This document shows, one piece after another, positions 15,916 through 24,779 of a stretch of 64,000 nt of DNA (its first letter is position 1; the number at the start of each line of letters is the position of its first letter). Both the position numbers and the translations under genes were made by a program. The notes under the pieces are model-generated. The model made no database searches. It was not told where the DNA came from and saw nothing but the letters and a program-made list of their open reading frames with translations. Source of the DNA: an uncultured Christensenella sp. (GTDB lineage Bacteria > Bacillota > Clostridia > Christensenellales > UBA1242). The stretch covers positions 1 to 64,000 of the forward strand of contig CASGDZ010000001.1 of the NCBI GenBank assembly GCA_949300385.1, in the 5' to 3' direction.

Positions 15916-15989
15916 TGGAGCGGGTGAAGAGAATCGAACCCTCGTAACTAGCTTGGAAGGCTAGCGCTCTACCATTGAGCTACACCCGC
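15916..15989 (-). tRNA. tRNA-Gly(TCC)
   Basis: A 74-nt cloverleaf: acceptor GCGGGTG, D arm with AATGGT, anticodon stem CTAGC/GCTAG around CTTCCAA (TCC), T loop GGTTCGATTC and encoded CCA. Confidence 0.95.
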
Positions 15990-16229
15990 ACGATGAATAC
16001 AAGTATATTATCATATTTTTTTCGTAGTTGTCAAGATAATTTATTATGTTTTTCAAAAATATTTAAGTCTTAATAATAATTTTATTTAAAATTTTTTAAA
16101 AATTTTGTAAAATTCACTTGTTTTTTTCATTTCTATGTTGTATAATACAAAAGTCGCAAACATAAAAGAGTTGTTCACTCATATAAAATCATTTATTCAA
16201 ACACAAAAATTTAATATACCAAATAATAT

Positions 16230-16377
16230 GGTTCATTAGCTTTAGGTGAGAGCACATGACTTTTAATCATGGGTGAGCGCGTAAAGAAAACAATTGATAA
16301 TTGTTTTTAGCGAGCGAACGGGAGCAATCTATGATTGCGGTCCGGTTCCGACAGGAGATCCCGGTTCCCTGGGACAC
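16230..16377 (+). pseudogene. Rearranged tRNA-Lys 5' half with 72-bp structured insert
   Basis: Bases 16230-16272 copy the 5' half of the neighbouring tRNA-Lys through the anticodon arm, with a damaged D arm. The 72-bp core (16273-16344) then matches the tRNA-Arg-linked copy with four differences. Two of these (G to A and C to T) preserve a base pair in the AT-rich hairpin, one is in its loop, and one is outside. The tail ends with GGGACAC (16371-16377), complementary to the GTGTCCC that continues the real tRNA; this seven-base match is weak alone. Confidence 0.65.
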
Positions 16378-16404
16378 AAATATCTTAATATATCAAACTA
16401 ATAT

Positions 16405-16480
16405 GGTTCATTAGCTCAGTTGGTAGAGCACATGACTTTTAATCATGGTGTCCCGGGTTCAAGTCCCGGATGAGCCACCA
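16405..16480 (+). tRNA. tRNA-Lys(TTT)
   Basis: A 76-nt cloverleaf: acceptor GGTTCAT/ATGAGCC with one G-U pair, D arm TAGCTCAGTTGGTAGAGC, anticodon loop CTTTTAA, T arm CCGGGTTCAAGTCCCGG and encoded CCA. Confidence 0.95.
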
Positions 16481-16513
16481 TTTTATTTTAAGTGGCATTT
16501 AATAATGTCATAT

Positions 16514-16652
16514 GCGGATGTGGCGAAATTGGCAGACGCGCGCGTCATAATGCGCTTTTTAGTCAATTTGCTAAGCGCAAATATAGACCTTTCGGCGATT
16601 ATTCCTTTCCCCATTAGACTTTTGTCTAACGTGGACCCCGAAAGTCTAGCGC
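16514..16652 (+). pseudogene. Rearranged tRNA-Leu 5' fragment with structured insert
   Basis: Bases 16514-16541 are identical to the first 28 nt of tRNA-Leu(TAG), which starts 187 bp downstream. A structured insert follows, with a TTAGAC-TTTT-GTCTAA hairpin between CCCC and GTGGACCCCG. Then comes AGTCTAGCGC (16643-16652), the reverse complement of the tRNA segment at 16725-16734 where the direct copy stops. The tRNA-Leu-linked copy near 51.6 kb has the same plan. Confidence 0.65.
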
Positions 16653-16700
16653 TAATATAGTCCATAGTATAATGACGATAAACTTATATACAACAAAAAT

Positions 16701-16783
16701 GCGGATGTGGCGAAATTGGCAGACGCGCTAGACTTAGGATCTAGTGGGTGACCGTGGGGGTTCAAGTCCCTTCATCCGCACCA
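16701..16783 (+). tRNA. tRNA-Leu(TAG)
   Basis: An 83-nt class II tRNA: acceptor GCGGATG/CATCCGC, anticodon stem CTAGA/TCTAG around CTTAGGA (TAG), a variable arm, T arm GGGGGTTCAAGTCCC and encoded CCA. Confidence 0.95.
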
Positions 16784-16792
16784 TACAAGAAT

Positions 16793-16826
16793 AAAACGAA
16801 CCTTGAGAACTCAAAGTTTGTTTTTT
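16793..16826 (+). terminator. Terminator after tRNA-Leu
   Basis: An 11-bp stem (CGAACCTTGAG with CTCAAAGTTTG, with wobble) followed by six T, ten nt after the CCA of tRNA-Leu. Confidence 0.75.
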
Positions 16827-16861
16827 AATATAATTAAATTCGACATATTTTTGTATTTTAG

Positions 16862-16890
16862 TTGCATCTATTTCAAGTATATTATATTAT
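16862..16890 (+). promoter_or_regulatory. Promoter for the YgjV-like gene
   Basis: TTGCAT, 17 bp and TATTAT, followed by 12 nt to ATG 16903 with no Shine-Dalgarno. The transcript would have a leader of only about five nt. Confidence 0.5.
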
Positions 16891-16902
16891 ATTATTATTT
16901 AC

Positions 16903-17199
16903 ATGTATATCACGTCGCAAATTCTAGTTTTTATAGGATTAATCATTGATTTAATAGGTAAGTGCTTAAAAAGGAAAGGTCAAGTTTTAACTTTCAATAT
17001 TATAGCATCAATTTTTTATACTCTAAGTTATGTATTTTTAATAAGTTGGTTAGGAGTGATTGTAAATTTCCTAAATCTTGTTAGAAGTTTATGGTTTGTT
17101 TATTTGACGAAGAAAGATAGCGGATATAAAAAATACATTTTTTCCAATTTTTTGCATTTTATTCATTTTTATAATAAATATGTTTATCTTTTGGAATAA
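16903..17199 (+). CDS. YgjV-like membrane protein, N-terminal part (frameshift-split)
   Basis: 98 residues with about three membrane segments. The pattern (IGLIIDLIGKCLKRKGQVLTFN, then LISWLGVIVNFLNLVRSLWFV) matches the first half of YgjV-type inner membrane proteins of ~170-180 residues. After residue ~75 the frame reads an implausible tail (HFIHFYNKYVYLLE) and stops, while the second half of the family continues in the next frame from 17180 with a 20-bp overlap. T and A homopolymers at 17128-17170 are likely sites for the one-base shift. Function of the family is unknown. Confidence 0.65.
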   Translation: MYITSQILVFIGLIIDLIGKCLKRKGQVLTFNIIASIFYTLSYVFLISWLGVIVNFLNLVRSLWFVYLTKKDSGYKKYIFSNFLHFIHFYNKYVYLLE

Positions 17200-17470
17200 T
17201 GCATTAGATTTAATACTTTTAGCATCAATATCAATATCAACTATTGGTTTTTCTTTAAAAAATATGTTTCATGTTAGAATTTCAATGCTTATAAATGGAT
17301 TTTTATTTATTGTCTATAATTTTACATTACAAGGATATGTTAATATGTTCTGTGATTTGACCGGTATAATTATATCTATAACATTTATAATTATTTACGA
17401 TATCATACCTTATATTAAAAATAAAAAATCAATTAAAAACTCTAATAATAAAATGGAAGAAAAAACTTAA
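17180..17470 (+). CDS. YgjV-like membrane protein, C-terminal part (frameshift-split)
   Basis: 96 residues with three membrane segments. ASISISTIGFSLKNMFHVR and INGFLFIVYNFTLQGYVN match the second half of YgjV-type proteins. The apparent start at 17180 has no ribosome-binding site, so this is best read as the continuation of the gene at 16903 after a frameshift. Either the gene is broken, the sequence has a homopolymer error, or a programmed shift joins the halves. Confidence 0.65.
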   Translation: MFIFWNNALDLILLASISISTIGFSLKNMFHVRISMLINGFLFIVYNFTLQGYVNMFCDLTGIIISITFIIIYDIIPYIKNKKSIKNSNNKMEEKT

Positions 17471-17578
17471 ATAATATTTAAGATTTTTAAGTTTTTTGAT
17501 TTTATTTGTTAAAAATAATTGACTTTTTTGTTTTTTATGCTAATATTATCTAGTACACTTTTAAAAATTGTACTTTAT

Positions 17579-17653
17579 TGGGGTATCGCCAAGCGGTAAG
17601 GCACAAGACTTTGACTCTTGCATGCGGTAGTTCGAATCTACCTACCCCAGCCA
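17579..17653 (+). tRNA. tRNA-Gln(TTG)
   Basis: A 75-nt cloverleaf: acceptor TGGGGTA/TACCCCA, anticodon stem CAAGA/TCTTG around CTTTGAC (TTG), T loop AGTTCGAATCT, discriminator G and encoded CCA. Confidence 0.95.
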
Positions 17654-17734
17654 TATAACATATTCGTAAACTAGTTAGGTTTTGATTATTCTAATGGTTT
17701 AGAGTGTGCTATTTATTCTTATCAAGATTCGTAT

Positions 17735-17811
17735 GGTGGCTATAGTTCAGTTGGTAGAGCGCCAGATTGTGGATCTGGTTGTCGTGGGTTCGAGTCCCTC
17801 TAGCCACCCCA
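17735..17811 (+). tRNA. tRNA-His(GTG)
   Basis: A 77-nt tRNA including the extra G(-1) paired with C73: acceptor GTGGCTA/TAGCCAC, anticodon stem CCAGA/TCTGG around TTGTGGA (GTG), T loop GGTTCGAGTCC and encoded CCA. Confidence 0.95.
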
Positions 17812-17813
17812 TT

Positions 17814-17841
17814 AAGTCGTGTTTTATACACGATTTTTTTT
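17814..17841 (+). terminator. Terminator after tRNA-His
   Basis: TCGTGT-TTTAT-ACACGA followed by eight T, directly after tRNA-His. Confidence 0.75.
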
Positions 17842-17978
17842 ATTTATAAGTAAAATTAAAACACAAAAAATTAAATTTAATAGAAAATATTTAGGATAAA
17901 AATTTCTTAAAATGATAAAAAAGATTTTAAGTTTTGTTTATTTATGATATAATAAATTTATCAATAAATAGGAAATAA

Positions 17979-20354
17979 ATGATAGGGGTATTTATGGATA
18001 AATTTTCAACTAATGAATATTTGACAAAACTTGACGGATATTGGCGGGCTACAAATTATCTTTCACTAGCACAATTATATTTACTTGATAATCCGCTAAT
18101 GCGTGATCACGAACTGTGCATGGACGACATTAAGAAAAAACTTGTTGGACATTGGGGAACTGTGCCGGGGCAAAATTTTATTTATGCGCATTGCAACAGA
18201 GTTATTAACAAGTATAATCTTGATATGATATTATTGTCAGGGCCGGGACATGGTGGCAATTTTTTGACATCTAACTGTTATTTGGAAGGAACATATAGCG
18301 AGTACTATCCCAATATTTCGCGTGATAAAGAGGGAATGAATCGCTTTTGCAAGCAATTTTCTTTCCCAGGTGGAATAGGCTCGCATTGTGTGCCTGAAAC
18401 GCCAGGCTCTATTCATGAAGGCGGAGAGTTGGGATATGTGTTAGCGCACGCATATGGTGCGATTTTAGATAATCCAAATTTAATATCAGTTGCGATTGTT
18501 GGCGATGGAGAAGCAGAGACAGGTCCGCTGGCGACTTCGTGGCACAGCAACAAGTTCATTAATCCAAAGACGGATGGCGCAGTTTTGCCTATACTTCATT
18601 TAAATGGATATAAGATAAGCAATCCAACTATTTTGTCGCGTTTAAGCAAAAAAGAATTGACTGACTTATTTAAAGGATATGGGTACAATCCATATTTTGT
18701 TGAGGGGTGTGATCCCATGAAAATGCACGCGCTTATGGCACAAACGATGGATAAATGTATTGAAGAGATTAAGTCAATACAGACTATCGCGCGTGAAAAT
18801 AAGGAATATGTGCGCAAACCTTTCCCTATGATAATACTCCGAACACCAAAGGGGTGGACATGTCCAAAAATGTTAGATGGAAAACAAATAGAAGGAAGTT
18901 TCCGCGCACATCAAATCCCGCTAACACAGGACAATAAAGACTTCTTAGCTATATTAAAAAATTGGTTAAATTCATACAAACCAAATGAACTTTTTGACAA
19001 AAATTATCGTTTAAAGCGTGAATATTTTAGCATTGTTCCAAAACCTGAAAAACGCATATGCGCTAGTCCATATGCAAATGGTGGCAGATTATTAAAACCG
19101 CTAAAAACACCTAATATTGACGATTATGCTGTTAAATTTAAAGGTCATGGCACGATCAAGGCGCAAGACATGCTTGAATTAGGTGGATATATTCGCGACA
19201 TATTTAAATTAAATAAACGCAATAAAAATTATAGGATATTTAGTCCAGATGAGGCGATGAGCAACCGATTGTATAAAGTTTTTGAAACAGAGAATAGAGA
19301 CTTTAATGCAACAATTTTACCGACGGACGACAAACTTTCGCCAAATGGCAGAATCATGGATTCATTTTTAAGCGAACACGCGTGTGAAGGCTGGTTAGAA
19401 GGATATTTGCTTACAGGTAGACATGGAATGTTCAATAGTTATGAGGCGTTTATTCGCGTTGTAGATAGTATGGTTGCGCAACACGCTAAATGGCTAAAAG
19501 TTTGCAACGAAATACCATGGCGCGCGCCAATATCATCGTTAAATTTGATTTTGACTAGCAATGTATGGCAACAAGACCACAATGGATTTACTCATCAAGA
19601 CCCAGGATTTTTGGACCATATGGCAAATAAAAAAGCAGATGTAGTTCGAATATATCTCCCTGCGGATGCAAACTGCTTGTTGTCCTGCTATGACCATTGC
19701 GCAAATAGCAAAAATTATGTCAATTTAATAGTCGCTTCAAAGCACCCGACATATCAATGGCTAAGCATGAAAGAGGCAAAAGTTCATTGCAAGAAAGGGG
19801 CTAGCGAATGGAAATGGGCGTCCGTTGGTGATAGCAAAAATCCTGATGTTGTGATTGCGTCATGCGGAGATACGGCGACAATTGAAAGTTTAGCTACCAT
19901 TAGTCTAATCAAAAAATATTTACCTGAATTAAATGTAAAATTTGTCAATGTAGTTGATTTGATGAAATTAGTACCGAGCGACTCGCACCCACATGGTATG
20001 ACGGACAAAGAATATGATGAACTTTTCACCACAAATAGTCCTATTCTATTTAATTTCCACGGATATCCTCAACTAATTCACATGTTGACATATAAACGCC
20101 ATAATCATAATAATTTGCATGTCGCTGGATATATGGAAGAAGGCTCAATAACTACTTCATTTGATATGCGCGTTAGAAATCATATTGATAGATATCATCA
20201 AATTTTAAAATTATTGAACTATATAAATGTTGATGAAAGTAAAAAGAAAGAGTTAAAATCGCTTATGGAGCAAAAGTTAAAAGAACATCATGACTATATT
20301 GTTGAATATGGGGTAGATATGCCAGAGGTGGCGGATTGGTATTGGAACAATTAA
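17979..20354 (+). CDS. xfp: Phosphoketolase (xylulose-5-P/fructose-6-P type)
   Basis: A 791-residue thiamine-diphosphate enzyme that splits xylulose 5-phosphate (and often fructose 6-phosphate) with phosphate into acetyl-phosphate and a shorter sugar phosphate. Signatures include LLSGPGHGGNFL, GSHCVPETPGSIHEGGELGY, the ThDP-binding GDGEAETGPLA and HQDPGFLDHM. The length is that of the family. Two starts are possible: ATG 17979, after AGGAAAT, and ATG 17994 (MDKFSTNEYL), five nt after AGGGG; the second may be the true one. Pta (56184) and AckA (57404) in the window would turn the product into acetate and ATP. Confidence 0.95.
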   Translation: MIGVFMDKFSTNEYLTKLDGYWRATNYLSLAQLYLLDNPLMRDHELCMDDIKKKLVGHWGTVPGQNFIYAHCNRVINKYNLDMILLSGPGHGGNFLTSNCYLEGTYSEYYPNISRDKEGMNRFCKQFSFPGGIGSHCVPETPGSIHEGGELGYVLAHAYGAILDNPNLISVAIVGDGEAETGPLATSWHSNKFINPKTDGAVLPILHLNGYKISNPTILSRLSKKELTDLFKGYGYNPYFVEGCDPMKMHALMAQTMDKCIEEIKSIQTIARENKEYVRKPFPMIILRTPKGWTCPKMLDGKQIEGSFRAHQIPLTQDNKDFLAILKNWLNSYKPNELFDKNYRLKREYFSIVPKPEKRICASPYANGGRLLKPLKTPNIDDYAVKFKGHGTIKAQDMLELGGYIRDIFKLNKRNKNYRIFSPDEAMSNRLYKVFETENRDFNATILPTDDKLSPNGRIMDSFLSEHACEGWLEGYLLTGRHGMFNSYEAFIRVVDSMVAQHAKWLKVCNEIPWRAPISSLNLILTSNVWQQDHNGFTHQDPGFLDHMANKKADVVRIYLPADANCLLSCYDHCANSKNYVNLIVASKHPTYQWLSMKEAKVHCKKGASEWKWASVGDSKNPDVVIASCGDTATIESLATISLIKKYLPELNVKFVNVVDLMKLVPSDSHPHGMTDKEYDELFTTNSPILFNFHGYPQLIHMLTYKRHNHNNLHVAGYMEEGSITTSFDMRVRNHIDRYHQILKLLNYINVDESKKKELKSLMEQKLKEHHDYIVEYGVDMPEVADWYWNN

Positions 20355-20386
20355 TATAAATTATTAATATTTATAAGGAGGCTGAT

Positions 20387-22993
20387 ATGTTAGAATTAAA
20401 ATCAATTAGTAAGAACTATGTTTTAAAAGACCAGTCAGTTATGGCGTTAAATCAAGTTAGCGTTTGTTTCCGTCGAAATGAGTTCGTATCAATTTTAGGA
20501 CCAAGCGGATGTGGTAAAACTACACTTTTAAACATAATAGGCGGACTAGATAGATATAGCGATGGTGATTTAATTATTGACGGAGTTTCAACAAAAAAAT
20601 ACAAAGATAAAGATTGGGATAACTATCGAAATCATAGAGTAGGTTTTGTATTCCAAAACTATAATTTAATTCAGCATTTGACAGTGTTGGAGAATGTTGA
20701 ACTTGCTCTCACTTTGTCTGGCATAAAGCCGAAAGAGAGAAAAGCACGTGCGACAGAAGTTTTGAACCAAGTGGGATTGGGAGACAAATTACATTCACGC
20801 CCAAATCAGTTGTCTGGTGGTCAAATGCAAAGGGTTGCAATAGCGCGTGCGTTAGTAAATGACCCTGAAATCATTTTAGCCGATGAACCAACAGGTGCGC
20901 TTGATAGTAAAACAAGTGTGCAAATCATGGATCTATTGAAAGAAGTTAGCAATGACCGTCTTGTTATTATGGTAACACACAATCCAGACTTAGCAGAAAA
21001 GTATTCAACTCGTATTGTGCGCTTGCTAGACGGAGAGTTGATCGCAGATTCTATGCCTTATAGCGAAAAGGAGAGCAAGAAAGAAGTAAAAAATCATAAT
21101 AAACAATTAGAAGAAAAACTAAAAAAAGAAGAAAAAATTGCTTCAAAATCACAAGGACGCTTTAAAAAGACAGAGAAAAAGAAATCCATGTCATTATTTA
21201 CTGCACTTTCTTTAAGTTTTAAAAACTTATTGACTAAGAAAGGGCGAACAACAATGGTCGCATTTGCAGGAAGCATAGGAATTATAGGTATCGCACTTAT
21301 CCTTGCCGTTAGTGCCGGTATGACCAATTACATAAATAACATGCAAGGGGAGTCGTTAGCCAATTATCCAGTGGCAGTTTCTACTGTCTCGCTTGACTTG
21401 AGTGGAGCAGTAGACTCAATCATGTCATCAGTTGTAGTTGGTGGAGATAGCGACGATGCAATTAATGTTAATGATGAGTCTACACAATTAATGCGTTTAG
21501 GACGAATTAACTACTTAAATGATGACTTTGTGAGTTATGTTTTAAATTATTATAAAGACGAAGATAACGCAAAAAATATTAATGCTTTATCAATTAGTTA
21601 CGCAACAAACCTTAAATTAATAAGCAAAACGACTAACGCGAACGATTCAGATATATATAAGAAAATTTATAGTGAATTAACTTTGGATGCAACATCAGGT
21701 GTATATAGTTCATTGTTCTTTGAAGGATTTAGTGAAGAGTATACTGATTATGTGCTATCAATGTACGATGTAGTTGGAGGAGATGAAGCACATTTTCCTA
21801 ATAATAAAAATGAAGTTGCATTAGTAGTCAATTCATCATCAATTTCAAAAAAACTACTTGATAATTTAGATATAAAATACGATGTTGAATATGGTATTGT
21901 AAAACCTGTTGAATATTCCAGTATCATTGGGAAAACATATCGTCTGTTATTAAATGATGGTTATTATGATGAAACAGGCAAGCCATATTATAATTTTAAA
22001 GGAGAAGTAGAGCAAACTGCATTGCAAGATTTGTATAATAATACGAGCGAAGAGAACTATATTGATTTGATCATTAGTTGTATTTTAATTCAAAAAGAAG
22101 ATAGTTCGGGAGATTTATTTAATGACGGAATTATGTACACGCACGAGTTGGCAGAATTTTATCATAATAATGCAACGCAATCTGATGCAGTCGCAGGGGT
22201 AAAATCAAAATATCTTAATGACGGCGTGCTAATAAATAATGGTGATATTTTATTTGATGAACCTTATGTTTTAAATATAGGTGAATTATCATTATTGGAA
22301 TATGACAAAGATATGTTTACTTATGAAACACCTAACGAGATGAAGAGTGCTATATCAAATGATTTGTTTGAATTAGATTTAACTGATGAAGAATTGATAG
22401 ATTTCTATTTGCAGATGTATGGAGCTAGTAGTATTCCTATAGGTGTCTATTTATACGCAAAAGACTTTGATTCAAAAGATAGCATCGTTTCTATGTTAAA
22501 CGCTTACAATGAAAATCCGGATCATAGAGCGATAACTTATAGTGATAATAGTGCATTTATAACAAGTATTCTCGGTGATTTGGTTAACATTATTTCATAT
22601 GTACTTATCGCGTTTGCTGGAATATCGCTAGTAGTATCTAGCATTATGATAGGTATAATAACATATACTTCAGTTATTGAAAGAACGAAAGAAATTGGAG
22701 TATTACGAAGTATCGGTGCTGCAAAACGCGATGTTTCGCGCGTGTTCAATGCGGAGACTATCATCATTGGATTATTTGCTGGAATTATTGGTATTATTAT
22801 GTCTGGCTTGTTTAGTCTATTGATAAGTTTAATATTGAAATCTTTAACAGGTATAGCATGCTTGGCTACTATGGAAGTTTGGTCTAGTTTGATATTGATT
22901 ATCGTAAGCGTCGTTTTAACATTTGTTGCGGGACTAATTCCTGCTCGAATCGCTTCTAAAAAAGACCCTGTTATTGCACTTCGAAGTGAATAA
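20387..22993 (+). CDS. ABC transporter, ATPase fused to FtsX/MacB-type permease
   Basis: An 868-residue fusion. Residues 1-225 are a MacB/LolD-like ATPase: Walker A GPSGCGKTT, Q-loop QNYNL, signature LSGGQMQR and Walker B IILADEPTGALDS. A charged linker (about 230-270) leads to the first membrane span (about 290-313), a large extracytoplasmic domain (about 315-720), and three C-terminal spans with the FtsX-like SVIERTKEIGVLRSIGAAKRDV cytoplasmic loop. Such proteins export peptides or lipids, or signal across the membrane in antimicrobial-peptide resistance. GAGG precedes ATG 20387. No cognate two-component system is nearby, so the substrate is unknown. Alternating ATPase-first order is typical of Gram-positive fusions. 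Confidence 0.88.
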   Translation: MLELKSISKNYVLKDQSVMALNQVSVCFRRNEFVSILGPSGCGKTTLLNIIGGLDRYSDGDLIIDGVSTKKYKDKDWDNYRNHRVGFVFQNYNLIQHLTVLENVELALTLSGIKPKERKARATEVLNQVGLGDKLHSRPNQLSGGQMQRVAIARALVNDPEIILADEPTGALDSKTSVQIMDLLKEVSNDRLVIMVTHNPDLAEKYSTRIVRLLDGELIADSMPYSEKESKKEVKNHNKQLEEKLKKEEKIASKSQGRFKKTEKKKSMSLFTALSLSFKNLLTKKGRTTMVAFAGSIGIIGIALILAVSAGMTNYINNMQGESLANYPVAVSTVSLDLSGAVDSIMSSVVVGGDSDDAINVNDESTQLMRLGRINYLNDDFVSYVLNYYKDEDNAKNINALSISYATNLKLISKTTNANDSDIYKKIYSELTLDATSGVYSSLFFEGFSEEYTDYVLSMYDVVGGDEAHFPNNKNEVALVVNSSSISKKLLDNLDIKYDVEYGIVKPVEYSSIIGKTYRLLLNDGYYDETGKPYYNFKGEVEQTALQDLYNNTSEENYIDLIISCILIQKEDSSGDLFNDGIMYTHELAEFYHNNATQSDAVAGVKSKYLNDGVLINNGDILFDEPYVLNIGELSLLEYDKDMFTYETPNEMKSAISNDLFELDLTDEELIDFYLQMYGASSIPIGVYLYAKDFDSKDSIVSMLNAYNENPDHRAITYSDNSAFITSILGDLVNIISYVLIAFAGISLVVSSIMIGIITYTSVIERTKEIGVLRSIGAAKRDVSRVFNAETIIIGLFAGIIGIIMSGLFSLLISLILKSLTGIACLATMEVWSSLILIIVSVVLTFVAGLIPARIASKKDPVIALRSE

Positions 22994-23022
22994 AAATTAA
23001 TTAAATAATAAATTGTAAATTC

Positions 23023-23078
23023 AAAAAAAATGATTTTTAATATAAAATTAATACCTTTTGTTAAAAATCATTTTTTTA
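23023..23078. terminator. Terminator after the ABC transporter gene
   Basis: A long stem (AAAAAATGATTTTTAA with TTAAAAATCATTTTTTT) around a loop of about 21 nt, ending in seven T. Confidence 0.7.
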
Positions 23079-23102
23079 TTTATATTTTATACATATAAAT
23101 TT

Positions 23103-23131
23103 TTGACAATATTTTATTTTTAATATAAAAT
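23103..23131 (+). promoter_or_regulatory. Promoter of the M16 peptidase gene, leaderless arrangement
   Basis: TTGACA (23103-23108), 17 bp and TAAAAT (23126-23131), then seven nt to ATG 23139. No Shine-Dalgarno is present. Transcription would start at or next to the start codon. Confidence 0.75.
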
Positions 23132-23138
23132 TATAAGC

Positions 23139-24446
23139 ATGAGAATTTATAAAAAATATAAGAAAATAAATTTAATTAATGGTGGTGTTTTGTACTACAC
23201 TAAAAATACTATAAGCAAAACTACTAAAGTTAGCCTTGCTTTTGATTGCGGTTCAAGAGTTGAAAAAATACCCGGATTAGCGCATTTTACTGAGCATATG
23301 TTTTTTGCAGGTACAGACGAGTTACGCACTAAACAAGAGGTGGCGGATAAATATTTCAAATTTATTGGGGCTAATGCCTTCACCAACATTTATAAGATTA
23401 ATTTTGCAGGGAATATATTTACAGAAGAATTAGAGGATTATGTTAAACTTGTATCGCATTTAATTACGCATAGTACCTTTAATAAAAAAGCTGTAGAAAG
23501 TGAAATAAAGGTTGTCCAACAAGAAATTGCTAATAGTATAGACAATAATAGACAAATGGTTGGATATATTGATGATTACAATGTTTTTAAACATGAAACA
23601 TTTAAAAATACTATTTTGGGTTCAGCAAAATCAGTTGCTACAATTAAAAGTAAAGATGTTAAAGATTATGTTAAAAAATATTTTGTTGCCAACAATTTAG
23701 ATGCTTTTGTAGTGTCGCCTTTATCGTTAAAAAAAGTCAAGAAAATTATAGAAAATAATTTATCAAATAATTTGCCTGTAAATGAAAATTTTGAACGCTT
23801 AGATTACAACTTCTTAGATATAAAGGATAATAATTTTTATTCAATTACTACTAAAAAAATTGGTAAAGCGTATGTTTACATTCATTTTAGTTTAAATAAA
23901 ACAATGAATGACCGCAAATATATTAATAAATTTTTTCTAGTAATGGATATGATGAATGATTTTTCACACGGAATGAATAAAGAATTACGCTTAGATAAAA
24001 ATCTTGTTTATGGTTCTAGTATATCATTCTCTGCATTTAAAAATAGCGGATATTTAACATTCAAAACAGAGTGTGATAACGAAAATGTAAATCAAGTTAT
24101 AACAGCACTATCTAATTATATTAAAAAAGTGCTAACTAATGGATTTAGTCAAGAAGAATTGACTAATGTTAAACGATATTTTAGATTTACTGATAAGAAT
24201 AACGAACCGCGTACAAATAACTTAAATAATAAGTTGTTCTTTTACAAGAGACACGGTTACATTGAGAGATATAAAGATATTAAAAAATTATGTTTATCGA
24301 CTACTTTAGATGAATGTAACCGAATGTTTAAAGAAGTATTTACTTCCCCTAAAGTTAGTTTAACATTAGTGAGCGATTTGGATAAAAAATCAGTTATGAC
24401 GAAGAAAGAATTTAATAAATTATTTGACAATACGAATATTGATTAA
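23139..24446 (+). CDS. M16 family zinc peptidase (insulinase-like)
   Basis: A 435-residue M16-family protein. The inverted zinc motif HFTEH (H49, E52, H53) is intact, and a glutamate-rich helix (KKAVESEIKVVQQEI) supplies the likely third ligand. The fold continues with the inactive C-terminal half typical of the family (LRLDKNLVYGSSISF). Members degrade small peptides or process leader peptides; the substrate is unknown. Translation appears leaderless. The gene has its own promoter and terminator. Confidence 0.85.
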   Translation: MRIYKKYKKINLINGGVLYYTKNTISKTTKVSLAFDCGSRVEKIPGLAHFTEHMFFAGTDELRTKQEVADKYFKFIGANAFTNIYKINFAGNIFTEELEDYVKLVSHLITHSTFNKKAVESEIKVVQQEIANSIDNNRQMVGYIDDYNVFKHETFKNTILGSAKSVATIKSKDVKDYVKKYFVANNLDAFVVSPLSLKKVKKIIENNLSNNLPVNENFERLDYNFLDIKDNNFYSITTKKIGKAYVYIHFSLNKTMNDRKYINKFFLVMDMMNDFSHGMNKELRLDKNLVYGSSISFSAFKNSGYLTFKTECDNENVNQVITALSNYIKKVLTNGFSQEELTNVKRYFRFTDKNNEPRTNNLNNKLFFYKRHGYIERYKDIKKLCLSTTLDECNRMFKEVFTSPKVSLTLVSDLDKKSVMTKKEFNKLFDNTNID

Positions 24447-24527
24447 TGAAAATTTTTTAAATATTGCAATGGAAAAAATAAAAATTTGAAATTTAATAAA
24501 AATTAAATTATCTTTACAAAAAATTAT

Positions 24528-24558
24528 AAAAAATAGAGCAAACAATGCTCTATTTTTT
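24528..24558 (+). terminator. Terminator after the M16 peptidase gene
   Basis: AATAGAGC/GCTCTATT stem followed by six T. The gap 24447-24779 holds this terminator and the RNase J promoter. Confidence 0.75.
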
Positions 24559-24593
24559 GTATTTTTGTCGAATTGAAAAATTCTTATTAAATA

Positions 24594-24621
24594 CTTGACT
24601 TATCTCTAAATTCATGTATAA
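24594..24621 (+). promoter_or_regulatory. Promoter of RNase J gene
   Basis: TTGACT, 16 bp and TATAAT near 24595-24622, followed by a leader of about 150 nt that contains an AAGTG-GCTGTT-CACTT hairpin. A long 5' leader is consistent with post-transcriptional control, but no known riboswitch is recognised. Confidence 0.6.
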
Positions 24622-24779
24622 TAAGAATAAGTTATTAATTAAGTGGCTGTTCACTTACTGATTTCAATGTAGCAAAGACATATTTGTTTTTGTAACATTT
24701 TGTGTATGGGGAAAATACGAAATTTAAGGTTAATGCCTTTTTAATAATTTTCAAATATATTTTAAATTAAGGAGAAATT

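Noticed and set aside
16445-16665. Short frames across tRNA-Lys and the tRNA-Leu fragment
   Set aside because: They overlap a functional tRNA and rearranged tRNA sequence.
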